Assembly (NCBI RefSeq): GCF_014191055.1
Contig: NZ_JACHWB010000001.1
Location: forward strand, 62,001-126,000
Origin: Microvirga lupini
GTDB lineage: Bacteria > Pseudomonadota > Alphaproteobacteria > Rhizobiales > Beijerinckiaceae
Length of the DNA: 64,000 bases
Direction: 5' to 3'
In this document: positions 16,535-25,972 of the stretch, in pieces
How positions within the stretch are numbered: the stretch's first letter is position 1
Layout: each line of letters opens with the position of its first letter
The notes under the pieces: model-generated
Told to the model about the DNA's origin: nothing
Seen by the model: only the letters and a program-made list of their open reading frames with translations
The model's database searches: none
Translations under genes and position numbers: made by a program

Positions 16535-16650
16535 AGACAATATCCTTTCAGGCAGACCCGATAGGCTTATTAGGAAATTGCACCATTCGGTCATGGGGTT
16601 TAAGAAGCCCATGACATCTTCAAGACACTTATTCTGACCGAGAGGCCCCT

Positions 16651-17640
16651 ATGACGGCACAAACCGAGACTGCGACCCTTCTGCCAGACATGAAGGTGTC
16701 CGTGCGACAGGTCTTCGGCATCGACTCGGATCTCGAAGTTCCGGCCTTTTCGCAAACCGAGCAGCATGTGCCCGATCTCGATCCCGACTACCTCTTCGAC
16801 CGGGACACGACGCTCGCCATCCTCGCAGGCTTTGCCCGCAACCGCCGCGTGATGATCACCGGCTATCACGGTACCGGCAAATCGACCCATATCGAGCAGG
16901 TGGCTGCCCGCCTCAACTGGCCCTGCGTGCGCGTGAACCTGGACAGCCACGTGTCCCGCATCGATCTCGTGGGCAAGGACGCCATCGTGCTCCAGGACGG
17001 CAAGCAGGTCACGGCCTTCCAGGACGGTATCTTGCCCTGGGCGCTGCAGAACAACGTTGCCCTCGTGTTCGACGAATACGATGCTGGCCGTCCCGACGTG
17101 ATGTTCGTGATCCAGCGCGTGCTGGAGCAGTCGGGCAAGCTCACGCTCCTCGACCAGAAGCGCGTGATCCGGCCTCATCCCGCCTTCCGTCTGTTCGCCA
17201 CCGCCAACACGGTGGGGCTGGGCGACACCTCGGGCCTCTATCACGGCACGCAGCAGATCAACCAGGGTCAGATGGACCGCTGGTCCATCGTCACCACGCT
17301 CAACTACCTGCCGCACGACAAGGAGGTGGACATCGTCCTCTCCAAGGCGAAGCACTATCAGGAGGATCCGGCCGGCCGGGACATCGTCAACAAGATGGTG
17401 CGGGTCGCCGATCTCACACGCTCGGCCTTCATGAACGGCGACCTCTCAACCGTCATGAGCCCGCGCACGGTGATCACCTGGGCCGAGAACGCCGAGATCT
17501 TCGGCGATACGGGCTTCGCCTTCCGGGTCACCTTCCTCAACAAGTGCGACGAGCTGGAGCGTACGCTCGTGGCCGAGTTCTACCAGCGCTCCTTCGGCAA
17601 GGAACTGCCGGAGAGCGCCGTGAACATGGTTCTGAGCTAA
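16651..17640 (+). CDS. cobS: Aerobic cobaltochelatase subunit CobS
   Basis: A 329-residue AAA+ ATPase (MoxR/BchI-like) that, with CobT and CobN, inserts Co2+ into hydrogenobyrinic acid a,c-diamide in aerobic vitamin B12 synthesis. Walker A is GYHGTGKST (residues 71-79), Walker B is [10 protein letters not shown], and the sensor region is [11 protein letters not shown]. The N-terminal [15 protein letters not shown] is typical of CobS. The length matches Pseudomonas/Sinorhizobium CobS. The catalytic CobN gene is not in the window. An 8-bp hairpin (16590-16615, GTCATGGG/CCCATGAC) precedes the gene, but no cobalamin riboswitch was found. Confidence 0.95.
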   Translation: MTAQTETATLLPDMKVSVRQVFGIDSDLEVPAFSQTEQHVPDLDPDYLFDRDTTLAILAGFARNRRVMITGYHGTGKSTHIEQVAARLNWPCVRVNLDSHVSRIDLVGKDAIVLQDGKQVTAFQDGILPWALQNNVALVFDEYDAGRPDVMFVIQRVLEQSGKLTLLDQKRVIRPHPAFRLFATANTVGLGDTSGLYHGTQQINQGQMDRWSIVTTLNYLPHDKEVDIVLSKAKHYQEDPAGRDIVNKMVRVADLTRSAFMNGDLSTVMSPRTVITWAENAEIFGDTGFAFRVTFLNKCDELERTLVAEFYQRSFGKELPESAVNMVLS

Positions 17641-17655
17641 TCAACGATCAGGCAT

Positions 17656-17762
17656 CCTCATCCTGAGGAGCGTAGCGTCTCGAAGGACGAGGATGCCGGG
17701 TCCAGAGTTCTCTGGAAACGCCCTGATCCTTCGAGACGGCTTATGGCCTCCTCAGGATGAGG
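17656..17762. repeat. Palindromic repeat, CCTCATCCTGAGGAG family, copy 2
   Basis: Same family as 5296-5401: begins CCTCATCCTGAGGAGC, has GTCTCGAAGGA, and ends TCCTTCGAGAC ... CCTCCTCAGGATGAGG. It sits between cobS and cobT, two genes of one complex, so it would place a large hairpin inside their transcript. Confidence 0.88.
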
Positions 17763-17787
17763 GCTTATCGGAAGCGACAGGCAAAAA

Positions 17788-19698
17788 ATGTCCATCTCGA
17801 ACCGCAAGCCAGGTGAGAAGAAGGAAGCGCCGGCGGAGCCGCTGAAGCGCTCCATTGCCGGCACCATGAAGGCAATCGCGCGCAAGCCCGACCTTGAGGT
17901 GGCCTTCGCGTCCGACCGTCCGGTGCTCATGGGCCAGGACAAGGCGCGCCTTCCGGAGCCGCCGCGGCGGCTCACATCCCATGACGTGGCGATCCTGCGC
18001 GGCAACGCCGATGCGATGGCCCTGCGGCTGGCCTGCCACGACACCAATCTGCATCGGAAGCTCGCCCCCGAGGGTCAGGCGGCGCGGGCCGTGTTCGACG
18101 CCGTCGAGCAGGCGCGCGTGGAATCCATCGGCTCCCGGCGCATGGCCGGCATCTCGTCCAACATCTCGGCCATGCTGGAGGACCGCTATCATCGCGGCGG
18201 CAAGTACGAGGAGATCACGGATCGGGCCGATGCGCCGCTCGAGGATGCGCTGGCCCTCATGGTGCGCGAGCGCCTGACCGGTGCGAAGCCGCCGGCCTCG
18301 GCGGCCAAGATCGTCGATCTCTGGCGCGACTTCATCGAGGACCGCGCCGGGCGGGATCTCGACGGCCTGCTGAAGAACATCGAGAACCAGCGCAGCTTCG
18401 CCCGCAACATCCGCGACCTGCTCTCCTCCCTCGACATGGCCGACGAGGCGTCCATGGATGCCGAGGACGAGGAGAACGAGGAGGAGAACGAATCCGAGCA
18501 GCAGGAGCAGCAGGGCGAAGGCGAGTCCGAGCAGGAGAGCCAGGGCGATCGCGCCGAGGTGGAGGTCAGCGAGGATTCCAGCGACGAGATGGAGGATGGC
18601 GCCACGGAAGAGGCCGACGGTCCTTCCGGCGAGCTGCCCGAGGAATCCGAAGAGGCGGAATCGGAGGATGCCGGCGAATCCTGGCGCCCGCCGTCCCGCT
18701 CCAACGAAGCGCGCGGGCCCGACTACAAGGCCTATACGAACAAGTTCGACGAGATCATCCATGCCGAGGATCTCTGCGATGCCGATGAGCTGACGCGCCT
18801 TCGCGCCTATCTCGACAAGCAGCTTGCGCATCTCCAGGGCGTGGTCGGACGTCTGGCGAACCGCCTGCAGCGCCGCCTCATGGCGCAGCAGAACCGCTCC
18901 TGGGAGTTCGACCTCGAGGAGGGGACGCTGGATCCCGTGCGCCTGCCGCGCATCATCATGGATCCGTACCAGCCGCTCTCCTTCAAGCAGGAGCAGGACA
19001 CGAATTTTCGCGACACCGTGGTGACGCTTCTCCTCGACAATTCCGGCTCCATGCGCGGGCGTCCGATCACTGTCGCGGCCACCTGCGCGGACATCCTGGC
19101 GCGCACGCTCGAGCGCTGCGGCGTGAAGGTCGAGATCCTTGGCTTCACGACCCGCGCCTGGAAGGGCGGGCAGGCGCGCGAGACCTGGCTGCAGGCCGGC
19201 AAGCCGGCCAATCCGGGCCGCCTCAATGACCTGCGCCACATCATCTACAAGTCGGCGGACGCACCCTGGCGGCGCGCGCGCAAGAACCTGGGGCTGATGA
19301 TGCGCGAAGGCCTGCTCAAGGAGAACATCGACGGCGAGGCCCTCGACTGGGCGCATAAGCGCCTGCTCGGCCGGGCGGAGCAGCGGCGCATCCTGATGGT
19401 GATCTCGGACGGCGCGCCGGTGGACGACTCGACCCTGTCGGTCAATCCCGGCAACTACCTCGAGCGGCACCTGCGCTTCATCATCGAGGAGATCGAGACC
19501 CGCTCCCCCGTGGAACTCATCGCCATCGGCATCGGCCACGACGTGACGCGCTATTACCGCCGCGCCGTCACTATCGTCGATGCCGAGGAGCTCGGCGGGG
19601 TCATGACCGAGAAGCTCGCGGAGCTGTTCGAGGAGAATGCCGGGCCGCCGGCGAGGGGCTCTATCAGGGGCGTTCCCCGCCGCAAGGCTGTCGCTTGA
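17788..19698 (+). CDS. cobT: Aerobic cobaltochelatase subunit CobT
   Basis: A 636-residue partner of CobS. The N-terminal domain ([14 protein letters not shown] onward) is followed by a strongly acidic linker at about residues 225-300 (runs of Glu/Asp/Ser/Gln). The C-terminal von Willebrand A domain has the MIDAS motif DNSGSMRG near residue 417 and a later [10 protein letters not shown]. This is the standard CobT layout, analogous to BchD of magnesium chelatase. CobS and CobT form a chaperone-like ring that drives CobN. The stop overlaps a TTG start of the next gene, suggesting coupling. Confidence 0.95.
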   Translation: MSISNRKPGEKKEAPAEPLKRSIAGTMKAIARKPDLEVAFASDRPVLMGQDKARLPEPPRRLTSHDVAILRGNADAMALRLACHDTNLHRKLAPEGQAARAVFDAVEQARVESIGSRRMAGISSNISAMLEDRYHRGGKYEEITDRADAPLEDALALMVRERLTGAKPPASAAKIVDLWRDFIEDRAGRDLDGLLKNIENQRSFARNIRDLLSSLDMADEASMDAEDEENEEENESEQQEQQGEGESEQESQGDRAEVEVSEDSSDEMEDGATEEADGPSGELPEESEEAESEDAGESWRPPSRSNEARGPDYKAYTNKFDEIIHAEDLCDADELTRLRAYLDKQLAHLQGVVGRLANRLQRRLMAQQNRSWEFDLEEGTLDPVRLPRIIMDPYQPLSFKQEQDTNFRDTVVTLLLDNSGSMRGRPITVAATCADILARTLERCGVKVEILGFTTRAWKGGQARETWLQAGKPANPGRLNDLRHIIYKSADAPWRRARKNLGLMMREGLLKENIDGEALDWAHKRLLGRAEQRRILMVISDGAPVDDSTLSVNPGNYLERHLRFIIEEIETRSPVELIAIGIGHDVTRYYRRAVTIVDAEELGGVMTEKLAELFEENAGPPARGSIRGVPRRKAVA

Positions 19699-20699
19699 GG
19701 CTCACCCGGCGCAATATCCTGATCGGCGGCGGGGCCGTCGCCGCGACCCTGGCCTGCACGCGCGTTGCCGTGGCGCAGCGCCCGCCGGCCTTCAAGGCCA
19801 CGACCGCCATCCGGGTGGAGGCACAGCCGATCAGCCGCCTCTCGACCACCGATCCTGACCGCAGCCGATTCGGCGCCCTCGCATTCCGGTCCGGGGTTGA
19901 TCTGCGCTCCGATGTGTCGGCCTTCGGGGGCTTTTCCGGCCTGTGGCGCTCTGGAGACGGACAGGACATCATCGCCCTGGCGGACAACGCGCAGATCCTG
20001 AAAGCCGGGATCGAGACGTCGGACGGGCGCCTCTCCGGTCTGTCCGGCCCGGTCCTGTCGCCCCTGATCCTCGGCAACGGCGTCCCGATGCGGCGCTCGC
20101 GCTACTACGATACGGAAAGCTTCGCGCTCTCGGGCAATGCCGCCTTCATCGGCGCCGAGCGCAACCATGCGGTCATCCGGTTCGAGCGCAATGCTGCGGG
20201 CAGCATCATCCGGGGCGTTCCGATCCCGGTTCCGAGGGCCCTGCAGGATCTGCCGAGCAATGGCGGCCTGGAAGCGATTGCCGTCGCGCCGCAGCGCTCG
20301 CCTTTGAGCGGCGCTCTCGTGGGCATCGCCGAGGGTGGCAGCGGCTTCATTCTCACAGGATCCAGGCAGGGAGCCTTTGAGGTGGCTCTCTCCGGCGGCT
20401 TTGGCGTCACCGATATGGCCTTCCTGCCGGATGGCGACGCCGTCATCTTGGAGCGACGCTTCTCGCTTCTCAGCGGGTTCGTGTGCCGCCTGCGCCGCAT
20501 CGAGGCGGCGGCGATCCGGGCTAGGGCTCGCGTCGACGGGGAGGTGCTCTACGAGAGCGAGTCCTCCCATCAGGTCGACAACATGGAGGGGCTGGCGGTT
20601 CACCGCGAAGGCGGCGAGACAGTCCTCTCCCTGATCTCAGACAACAACTTCAGCTCGCTGCAGAGAACTCTGCTGCTTGAGTTTTCCCTTCTGGGCTGA
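19695..20699 (+). CDS. Tat-exported esterase-like phytase-family protein
   Basis: A 334-residue protein with a twin-arginine signal ([18 protein letters not shown]), so it is exported folded. The rest matches the esterase-like activity of phytase family: [22 protein letters not shown], then [23 protein letters not shown], and [25 protein letters not shown] near the end. A six-bladed propeller with acidic Ca2+-binding residues is expected. The TTG start 19695 overlaps the cobT stop by four bases, so it is translated with cobT. The substrate is not known. Being coupled to cobT suggests, but does not show, a link to B12 or phosphate metabolism. Confidence 0.82.
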   Translation: MRLTRRNILIGGGAVAATLACTRVAVAQRPPAFKATTAIRVEAQPISRLSTTDPDRSRFGALAFRSGVDLRSDVSAFGGFSGLWRSGDGQDIIALADNAQILKAGIETSDGRLSGLSGPVLSPLILGNGVPMRRSRYYDTESFALSGNAAFIGAERNHAVIRFERNAAGSIIRGVPIPVPRALQDLPSNGGLEAIAVAPQRSPLSGALVGIAEGGSGFILTGSRQGAFEVALSGGFGVTDMAFLPDGDAVILERRFSLLSGFVCRLRRIEAAAIRARARVDGEVLYESESSHQVDNMEGLAVHREGGETVLSLISDNNFSSLQRTLLLEFSLLG

Positions 20700-20876
20700 A
20701 GCGCCGGCAGGATTGCTTTCTCGATGAGCATCTGCCCTTTTTCTCATCATTCTTTGCCCGGCTGTATCCTTCGTCCCGCTTGAAGCCCTAGGTTTTAGGC
20801 AACTAAGCTTTGTTTTGTGAGCCCGGAGCCGGTTTGCACCGGGTTGTTCGCAGGCAAAGGGATTTGAGGAGATCCG

Positions 20877-22301
20877 GTGGCGGCACAGGCGATCTTCGAC
20901 GAGATGAACGGTCATGGCGGCCGGAGCCGGGAGGCCTACCGGGTCCTGCAGGACTGGCTGAAATCGGTCCCGCCGCAATTGCTGGAACACCGCCGCGAGG
21001 AGGCGGAGCTCTTCTTCCGCCGGGTCGGCATCACCTTTGCCGTCTATGGCAATGCGGAAGCCGAAGAGCGGCTGATCCCCTTCGACATCATTCCGCGCAT
21101 CCTCTCCGGCGAGGAATGGGGCCGCCTCGCCCGCGGTCTGGAGCAGCGGGTCAAGGCGCTCAACCTGTTCCTGAAGGATATCTATGGCCAGCGGGACATC
21201 CTGCGGGCCGGGATCATCCCGCCGGAGCTGGTCTATCTCAACCCTTATTACCGCCCTCAGATGCAGGGGCTCACTCTCAACAGCGGCATCTACGTCCAGG
21301 TGGCCGGCATCGACATCGTCCGGGTCGACGATCAGGACTTCTACGTGCTCGAAGACAACCTGCGCACACCCTCCGGCGTCTCCTACATGCTGGAGAACCG
21401 GGAAGTGATGATGCGGCTCTTCCCCGAACTCGTGGGCATGCAGCGCATCCGGCCCATCGAGAACTACGTGGACGAGCTTTTGGGAACGCTCAAATCCGTT
21501 GCGCCGACGAGCTCGCCCTGGGATCCCACCGTCGTCCTGCTCACTCCCGGCTCCCTGAATTCCGCCTATTACGAGCACAGCTTCCTGGCCGACCGCATGG
21601 GCGTGGAACTGGTCGAAGGACGCGATCTCTTCGTTCGCGACGAGATGGTCTACATGCGCACGACCGAGGGGCCGAAGCGCGTCGACGTGATTTACAGCCG
21701 CATCGACGACGACTTTTTGGACCCTCTGGTCTTCCGGCCCGATTCCGCGCTCGGGGTGCCGGGCCTCATCGCCGCCTATCGGGCGGGCAATGTCGCCATC
21801 GCCAATGCGCCCGGCACCGGGGTGGCCGATGACAAGGCCATGTATTCTTATGTGCCCGACATCGTGCGCTTCTACATGGGCGAGGAGCCGATCCTGAAGA
21901 ACGTGCCGACTTGGCGCTGCCGCGAACAGGAATCGCTCTCCTATGTCCTCGACAATCTGCACGAACTCGTCGTGAAGGAGGTCAACGGCTCCGGCGGCTA
22001 CGGCATGCTCGTGGGGCCGCATGCGACGAAGGAGGCGCGCAAGCATTTCAAGGCGCGGATCCTGGCTAATCCGGACAATTACATCGCCCAGCCGACGCTC
22101 GCCCTGTCCACGAGCCCGATCTTCACCGAGACGGGTCTGGCGCCGCGCCATGTGGATCTGCGCCCCTTCGTTCTCACCGGCCGCGACGGCGTGCGGCTCG
22201 TGCCCGGCGGGCTCACCCGCGTGGCGCTGAACGAGGGCTCCCTCGTGGTGAATTCGAGCCAGGGCGGCGGAACCAAGGATACCTGGGTGTTGAGCGAATG
22301 A
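20877..22301 (+). CDS. Circularly permuted ATP-grasp protein (type 2), Anbu operon
   Basis: A 474-residue protein of the CP_ATPgrasp_2 (COG2308) family. It has the N-terminal LFLKDIYGQRDILRAGIIPPELV, the central EDNLRTPSGVSYMLENR, and the C-terminal VVKEVNGSGGYGMLVGP and SQGGGTKDTWVL. ATP-grasp enzymes join an acid and an amine through an acyl-phosphate, so a peptide-bond or amide-forming role is expected. The GTG start 20877 follows TTGAGGAGA. It heads a same-strand series with an alpha-E protein, a transglutaminase-like protein and the Anbu peptidase, a conserved bacterial set. The physiological substrate is unknown. Confidence 0.9.
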   Translation: MAAQAIFDEMNGHGGRSREAYRVLQDWLKSVPPQLLEHRREEAELFFRRVGITFAVYGNAEAEERLIPFDIIPRILSGEEWGRLARGLEQRVKALNLFLKDIYGQRDILRAGIIPPELVYLNPYYRPQMQGLTLNSGIYVQVAGIDIVRVDDQDFYVLEDNLRTPSGVSYMLENREVMMRLFPELVGMQRIRPIENYVDELLGTLKSVAPTSSPWDPTVVLLTPGSLNSAYYEHSFLADRMGVELVEGRDLFVRDEMVYMRTTEGPKRVDVIYSRIDDDFLDPLVFRPDSALGVPGLIAAYRAGNVAIANAPGTGVADDKAMYSYVPDIVRFYMGEEPILKNVPTWRCREQESLSYVLDNLHELVVKEVNGSGGYGMLVGPHATKEARKHFKARILANPDNYIAQPTLALSTSPIFTETGLAPRHVDLRPFVLTGRDGVRLVPGGLTRVALNEGSLVVNSSQGGGTKDTWVLSE

Positions 22302-22317
22302 GCAGGGAGCGTCTTTC

Positions 22318-23262
22318 GTGCTGAGTCGTGACGCGGACAGCCTCTACTGGCTCTCCCGCTATGTGGAGCGGGCCGAGAACACCGCGCGCATCCTCGATGT
22401 GGCCTATCGCATGGCGTCGATGCCGATCTCCTACAACGATGGCGAGTCCAACGAATGGGAATCCGCCCTGATCACGGCGGGCGGCATCGATCAGTTCCGG
22501 GCGGCCTATGATGAGGCGACGCCTGAGAACGTGATCGAGTTCCTGGCCTTCTCGGAGGCCAATCCCTCGAGCATCCAGAACAGTTTCGACACCGCCCGCC
22601 AGAATGCCCGCTCGGTCCGTTCCGCTCTGACGTCGGAGATGTGGGAGGCCATCAACTCGGCTTGGCTCGATCTGCGGCGCTACAAGTCCAGGACGATCAA
22701 GGTCGAAGATCTGCCGCGCTTCCTGAATCTCGTGAAGGAGGCATCGCTCCGCTACGACGGTTCGGCCATGCGCACCATGCTGCGCAACGATGCCTATTGG
22801 TTCTCGCGGCTGGGTCTCTACATCGAGCGGGCCGACAACACCGCGCGGGTGCTCGACGTGAAATACCACGTGCTCCTGCCGCAGGACGCGCCCGTGGGCG
22901 GCGGCATCGATTATTATCAATGGGCCGCCATTCTCCGCTCGGTTTCGGCGCTGGTGAGCTACCAGTGGGTCTATCACCAGAACCTGCGGCCCTGGCTCGT
23001 GGCGGATCTTCTGATCCTGCGCGAGGAGATGCCCCGGTCGCTCGCCGCCTGCTATGGCGCTCTTTCGCGCCATCTCGACGATCTTTCGCATCGCTACGGC
23101 ACATCGGGCGCAGCGCAGCGCCAGGCACGGGCGACCCACGCCCAGCTGACGAACCGCAGCATCGAGGATATCTTCCAGCACGGGCTGCATGAATTCCTTC
23201 AGGAATTCCTGGCGGACAACAACCGGCTCAGCCTTGCCATCTCGAACCAGTACCTGTGCTGA
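22318..23262 (+). CDS. Alpha-E domain protein, Anbu operon
   Basis: A 314-residue all-helical protein of the COG2307 (alpha-E) family. It begins LSRDADSLYWLSRYVERAENTARILDVAYRM, and the same signature returns near residue 165 as WFSRLGLYIERADNTARVLDVKYHV. This indicates an internal duplication. Alpha-E proteins always accompany the circularly permuted ATP-grasp protein and probably form its partner or scaffold. The GTG start is 16 bases after the ATP-grasp stop, preceded by AGGGAG. No catalytic residues can be assigned. Confidence 0.9.
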   Translation: MLSRDADSLYWLSRYVERAENTARILDVAYRMASMPISYNDGESNEWESALITAGGIDQFRAAYDEATPENVIEFLAFSEANPSSIQNSFDTARQNARSVRSALTSEMWEAINSAWLDLRRYKSRTIKVEDLPRFLNLVKEASLRYDGSAMRTMLRNDAYWFSRLGLYIERADNTARVLDVKYHVLLPQDAPVGGGIDYYQWAAILRSVSALVSYQWVYHQNLRPWLVADLLILREEMPRSLAACYGALSRHLDDLSHRYGTSGAAQRQARATHAQLTNRSIEDIFQHGLHEFLQEFLADNNRLSLAISNQYLC

Positions 23263-23265
23263 CCC

Positions 23266-24084
23266 ATGCGCATCCGCATCACCCACGAGACGGTCTATCA
23301 CTACAGCGAGCCCGCCCGGTCGGCGATCCAGCTCCTGCGGCTGACGCCTCGCGGCTGCGACAGCCAGACGGTCCTGTCCTGGAACATCGACATGGATGGC
23401 GAGGCGCGACTCATGCGCCGGGAGGACTGGTACGGCAACATCGTCCACAGCCTGTCCGTGTCCGGTCCGGTCAGCCAGATCGTCCTGCGCGTGGCCGGTG
23501 AGGTGGAGACCACCGATACGGCCGGTGTCGTCCGGGGCGGAGTCGAGCGCTTTCCGGAGATCTTCTATCTGCGCGAGACTTCCCTGACTCGCCCCGATCC
23601 CGCCATTCGCGAATTCGCTGAGATCACGGCAGGCCGCTTCGCCAATCCGCTCGATCAGGCCCATGCGCTCATGAACGTGCTTCCCGAGCGCCTGCGCTTC
23701 GACACGCAGGCCACAAGCTCCACGACCCTGGGAGCGGAGGCTTTCGCCGCAGGGCACGGCGTCTGTCAGGACTTCACCCACATTTTCTTGAGTGCGGCGC
23801 GCTCCCTGAAGATCCCGGCCCGCTATGTCTCCGGTTATCTTCACAAGGCGGGGGAGGTCGTGCAGGAGGCAGGCCATGCCTGGGCTGAGGCCTATATTCC
23901 GGAACTCGGCTGGGTGAGCTTCGACCCGACCAATGCCGTTTCCGCAACGGAGCATTACGTCCGGCTCGCCATCGGGCTCGATTATCTTGATGCAGCCCCG
24001 GTTCGAGGCAGCTATTACGGGATCACCCGTGAGGCGCTCGACGTTCGTTTGAGGATCGAGAGCGCCCGTCAAGCACAGGCGTGA
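23266..24084 (+). CDS. Transglutaminase-like cysteine peptidase, Anbu operon
   Basis: A 272-residue protein with an N-terminal beta-rich domain (MRIRITHETVYHYSEPAR) and a papain-like transglutaminase core. The catalytic triad is visible as C167 (GHGVCQDF), H204 (GHAWAEAY) and D220 (FDPTN). Such proteins act as peptidases or amide-cleaving or amide-transferring enzymes. It starts 3 bases after the alpha-E stop and ends four bases into a longer alternative reading of the next gene, so the four genes are one tight operon. There is no signal peptide, so it is cytosolic. Confidence 0.92.
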   Translation: MRIRITHETVYHYSEPARSAIQLLRLTPRGCDSQTVLSWNIDMDGEARLMRREDWYGNIVHSLSVSGPVSQIVLRVAGEVETTDTAGVVRGGVERFPEIFYLRETSLTRPDPAIREFAEITAGRFANPLDQAHALMNVLPERLRFDTQATSSTTLGAEAFAAGHGVCQDFTHIFLSAARSLKIPARYVSGYLHKAGEVVQEAGHAWAEAYIPELGWVSFDPTNAVSATEHYVRLAIGLDYLDAAPVRGSYYGITREALDVRLRIESARQAQA

Positions 24085-24137
24085 GGATGGCCTCGACACC
24101 CGAGCAACCCGACCAGAAGGCTCCTGGAGGAACACCC

Positions 24138-24887
24138 ATGACGTATTGTGTCGGCATCCTCGTGCAGGACGGCCTGGTCATGATCGCCGACACGCGCACC
24201 AATGCGGGCGTCGACAACATCGCGACCTTCCGCAAGCTCCATCTGTTCGAGAAACCGGGAGAGCGGCTGATTACCCTAGCGACGGCCGGCAATCTCTCGG
24301 CGAGCCAGTCCGTCATGTCGCTGCTGTCCGACGGAATCGAAAATCCCGAGACCGGCGAGCTGGAGACGCTCCTGACGGTCCCCAGCATGTTCAAGGCCGC
24401 CCAGCTCGTCGGACACGCCATCCGCCAGGTCTATGCGATGGATGGGGTCGAGATGGAAAAGCGCAGCATGACCTTCGACGTCACCATGCTGCTCGGCGGG
24501 CAGATCGGCCAAGGCCAGATGCGGCTCTATCAGGTCTACGCGGCCGGCAACGCCATCGAGGCGACCATCGACACACCCTTCCTGCAGATCGGCGAGCCGA
24601 AATATGGCAAGCCGATCCTCGACCGGGCGATTGCCCACGATACCAGCCTCGTGGAGGCCCTGAAGCTCGGGCTCATTTCGATGGATTCGACTCTGAAGTC
24701 CAATCTGGGCGTCGGACTGCCGATCGACATCGTCGTGGCCAGGCGCGATGCGCTGAAGGCGGGCGTGACCTACCGGATCCAGGAGGACGAGCCTTATTTC
24801 CGCGACCTGCGCGAGCGCTGGTCGGCGGCCCTCCGGGCAGCGCATCAGGCCATTCCCCACCCGCCCTATGCGGAAGCGGCTCTCTAG
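24138..24887 (+). CDS. Anbu, bacterial proteasome-like peptidase
   Basis: A 249-residue Ntn-hydrolase related to 20S proteasome beta subunits and HslV. It begins MTYCVGILV, with the nucleophile Thr2 exposed after Met removal. It has the conserved ADTRTNAGVDNIATFRKLH, carrying the family Asp and Lys, and the later STLKSNLGVGLPIDI. Anbu forms open helical rings rather than closed barrels, and its targets are unknown. ATG 24138 has a very good SD, GGAGGAA 6 bases upstream. It is the last gene of the ATP-grasp/alpha-E/transglutaminase series, the arrangement known for Anbu in many proteobacteria. Confidence 0.93.
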   Translation: MTYCVGILVQDGLVMIADTRTNAGVDNIATFRKLHLFEKPGERLITLATAGNLSASQSVMSLLSDGIENPETGELETLLTVPSMFKAAQLVGHAIRQVYAMDGVEMEKRSMTFDVTMLLGGQIGQGQMRLYQVYAAGNAIEATIDTPFLQIGEPKYGKPILDRAIAHDTSLVEALKLGLISMDSTLKSNLGVGLPIDIVVARRDALKAGVTYRIQEDEPYFRDLRERWSAALRAAHQAIPHPPYAEAAL

Positions 24888-24973
24888 AGTCCAACCCGCC
24901 GGCCTGGAGATTTTGGGGTAGCGTGGCCGCCGGTCACTTGCGAAAGGCTGCGGTTTCCGTCAACCATCGCGCC

Positions 24974-25972
24974 ATGAGGGCGCCCTCGATCCTGCTGGCC
25001 GCCGGCCTTTTCCTGACGGGCGCCTCCGCCGGCGCCTCGCCCCTGCTGCTGGTCGAGGCATCCTCCGGCAACGTCCTGGCGGCCCAGGAGGCGACGCGGT
25101 CCTGGCATCCGGCATCCCTCACCAAGCTGATGACGGCGCATCTCGCCCTCATGGCGGTCCAGTCCGGCAGGCTCTCCATGGATACGTCCGTGCCCCTGAG
25201 TGCCTGGGCCGTGTCTCAGGCTCCATCGAAGCTGGGCGTTCCGGAGGGCACGTCTCTCCGGCTGGAGGACGCTCTGCTGGTGATGATGGTCAAAAGCGCG
25301 AACGACGTGGCGGTGGCGGTCGCGGAGGCCGTCGGGGGCAGCGAAGCCTCCTTCGTTGCTGCGATGAACGCGGAGGCCGCTCGCCTCGGGATGAGCGGAA
25401 CGCGCTTCGTCAATGCCAACGGCCTGCACGACGATCGTCAAGTGACCAACGCCAGGGACATGGCCGTCCTCATGCTGGCCGTCCTGAGCCATCACTCAGC
25501 CCATACCGACCTGTTCAGGACGCCGTCGGTGACGGTCAATGGCCGGACGCTGAAGAACACCAACAAGCTCATCGAGAACTATGCGGCCCTCGAGGCGACC
25601 AAGACGGGATATGTGTGCGCCTCCGGTTTCAACGTGGTCACCTCGGCGGTTCGTGGTGGCAGGCGTGTCATCGCGGTGGTTCTCGGATCGCCCAATGCGG
25701 CGATGCGGACACGGACCACGAAGGAGCTGCTCGATGCCGGCCTCTCGCAAGCCACCCCTCCGATCGGCAATCTCAGCCTGCTGAGGGCCAATGTTCCCTC
25801 GCCGGGGGCCGCGATCTGCGGCGCGTCAAATGCGGCCGGCAGGGACCTGCAGCGGCAGGAACCGTCGTCGCTGGCGGTGATGCCAAGCGTGCGAGCGTCC
25901 CGCAACGCCGCAACTAGCGATCAGGCGACCTGCTGCAGCCGCGGGCGCATGAGAGCGAGGATCGCCCCGTAG
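24974..25972 (+). CDS. D-alanyl-D-alanine carboxypeptidase (peptidase S11), short paralogue
   Basis: A 332-residue S11 peptidase with a signal peptide (MRAPSILLAAGLFLTGASA). Active-site motifs are S48-L-T-K51 (PASLTKLM), SAN in MVKSANDVAV and KTG in ATKTGYVCASGFN. It lacks the long basic tail of the paralogue at 9798 and also the PBP5 C-terminal anchor. ATG 24974 has no clear SD; an in-frame GTG at 24923 would add 17 residues. The last 52 bases overlap the convergent transporter gene, so the final residues (about TSDQATCC onward) may be a recent extension. It lies 86 bases after Anbu and may be co-transcribed. Confidence 0.83.
   Translation: MRAPSILLAAGLFLTGASAGASPLLLVEASSGNVLAAQEATRSWHPASLTKLMTAHLALMAVQSGRLSMDTSVPLSAWAVSQAPSKLGVPEGTSLRLEDALLVMMVKSANDVAVAVAEAVGGSEASFVAAMNAEAARLGMSGTRFVNANGLHDDRQVTNARDMAVLMLAVLSHHSAHTDLFRTPSVTVNGRTLKNTNKLIENYAALEATKTGYVCASGFNVVTSAVRGGRRVIAVVLGSPNAAMRTRTTKELLDAGLSQATPPIGNLSLLRANVPSPGAAICGASNAAGRDLQRQEPSSLAVMPSVRASRNAATSDQATCCSRGRMRARIAP

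Noticed and set aside
15815..16650. Cobalamin riboswitch upstream of cobS
   Set aside because: No B12-box-like GCCACTG sequence or the multi-stem layout was found; only an 8-bp hairpin at 16590-16615.
22213..24135. 640-codon minus-strand open frame across the alpha-E and transglutaminase genes
   Set aside because: Composition is that of antisense shadow; the plus-strand genes here have clear catalytic motifs.
24146..24973. N-terminal extension of the D,D-carboxypeptidase frame across the Anbu gene
   Set aside because: The frame is open by chance under the Anbu gene; it contains Arg/Gly-rich shadow sequence. The signal peptide begins at 24974.
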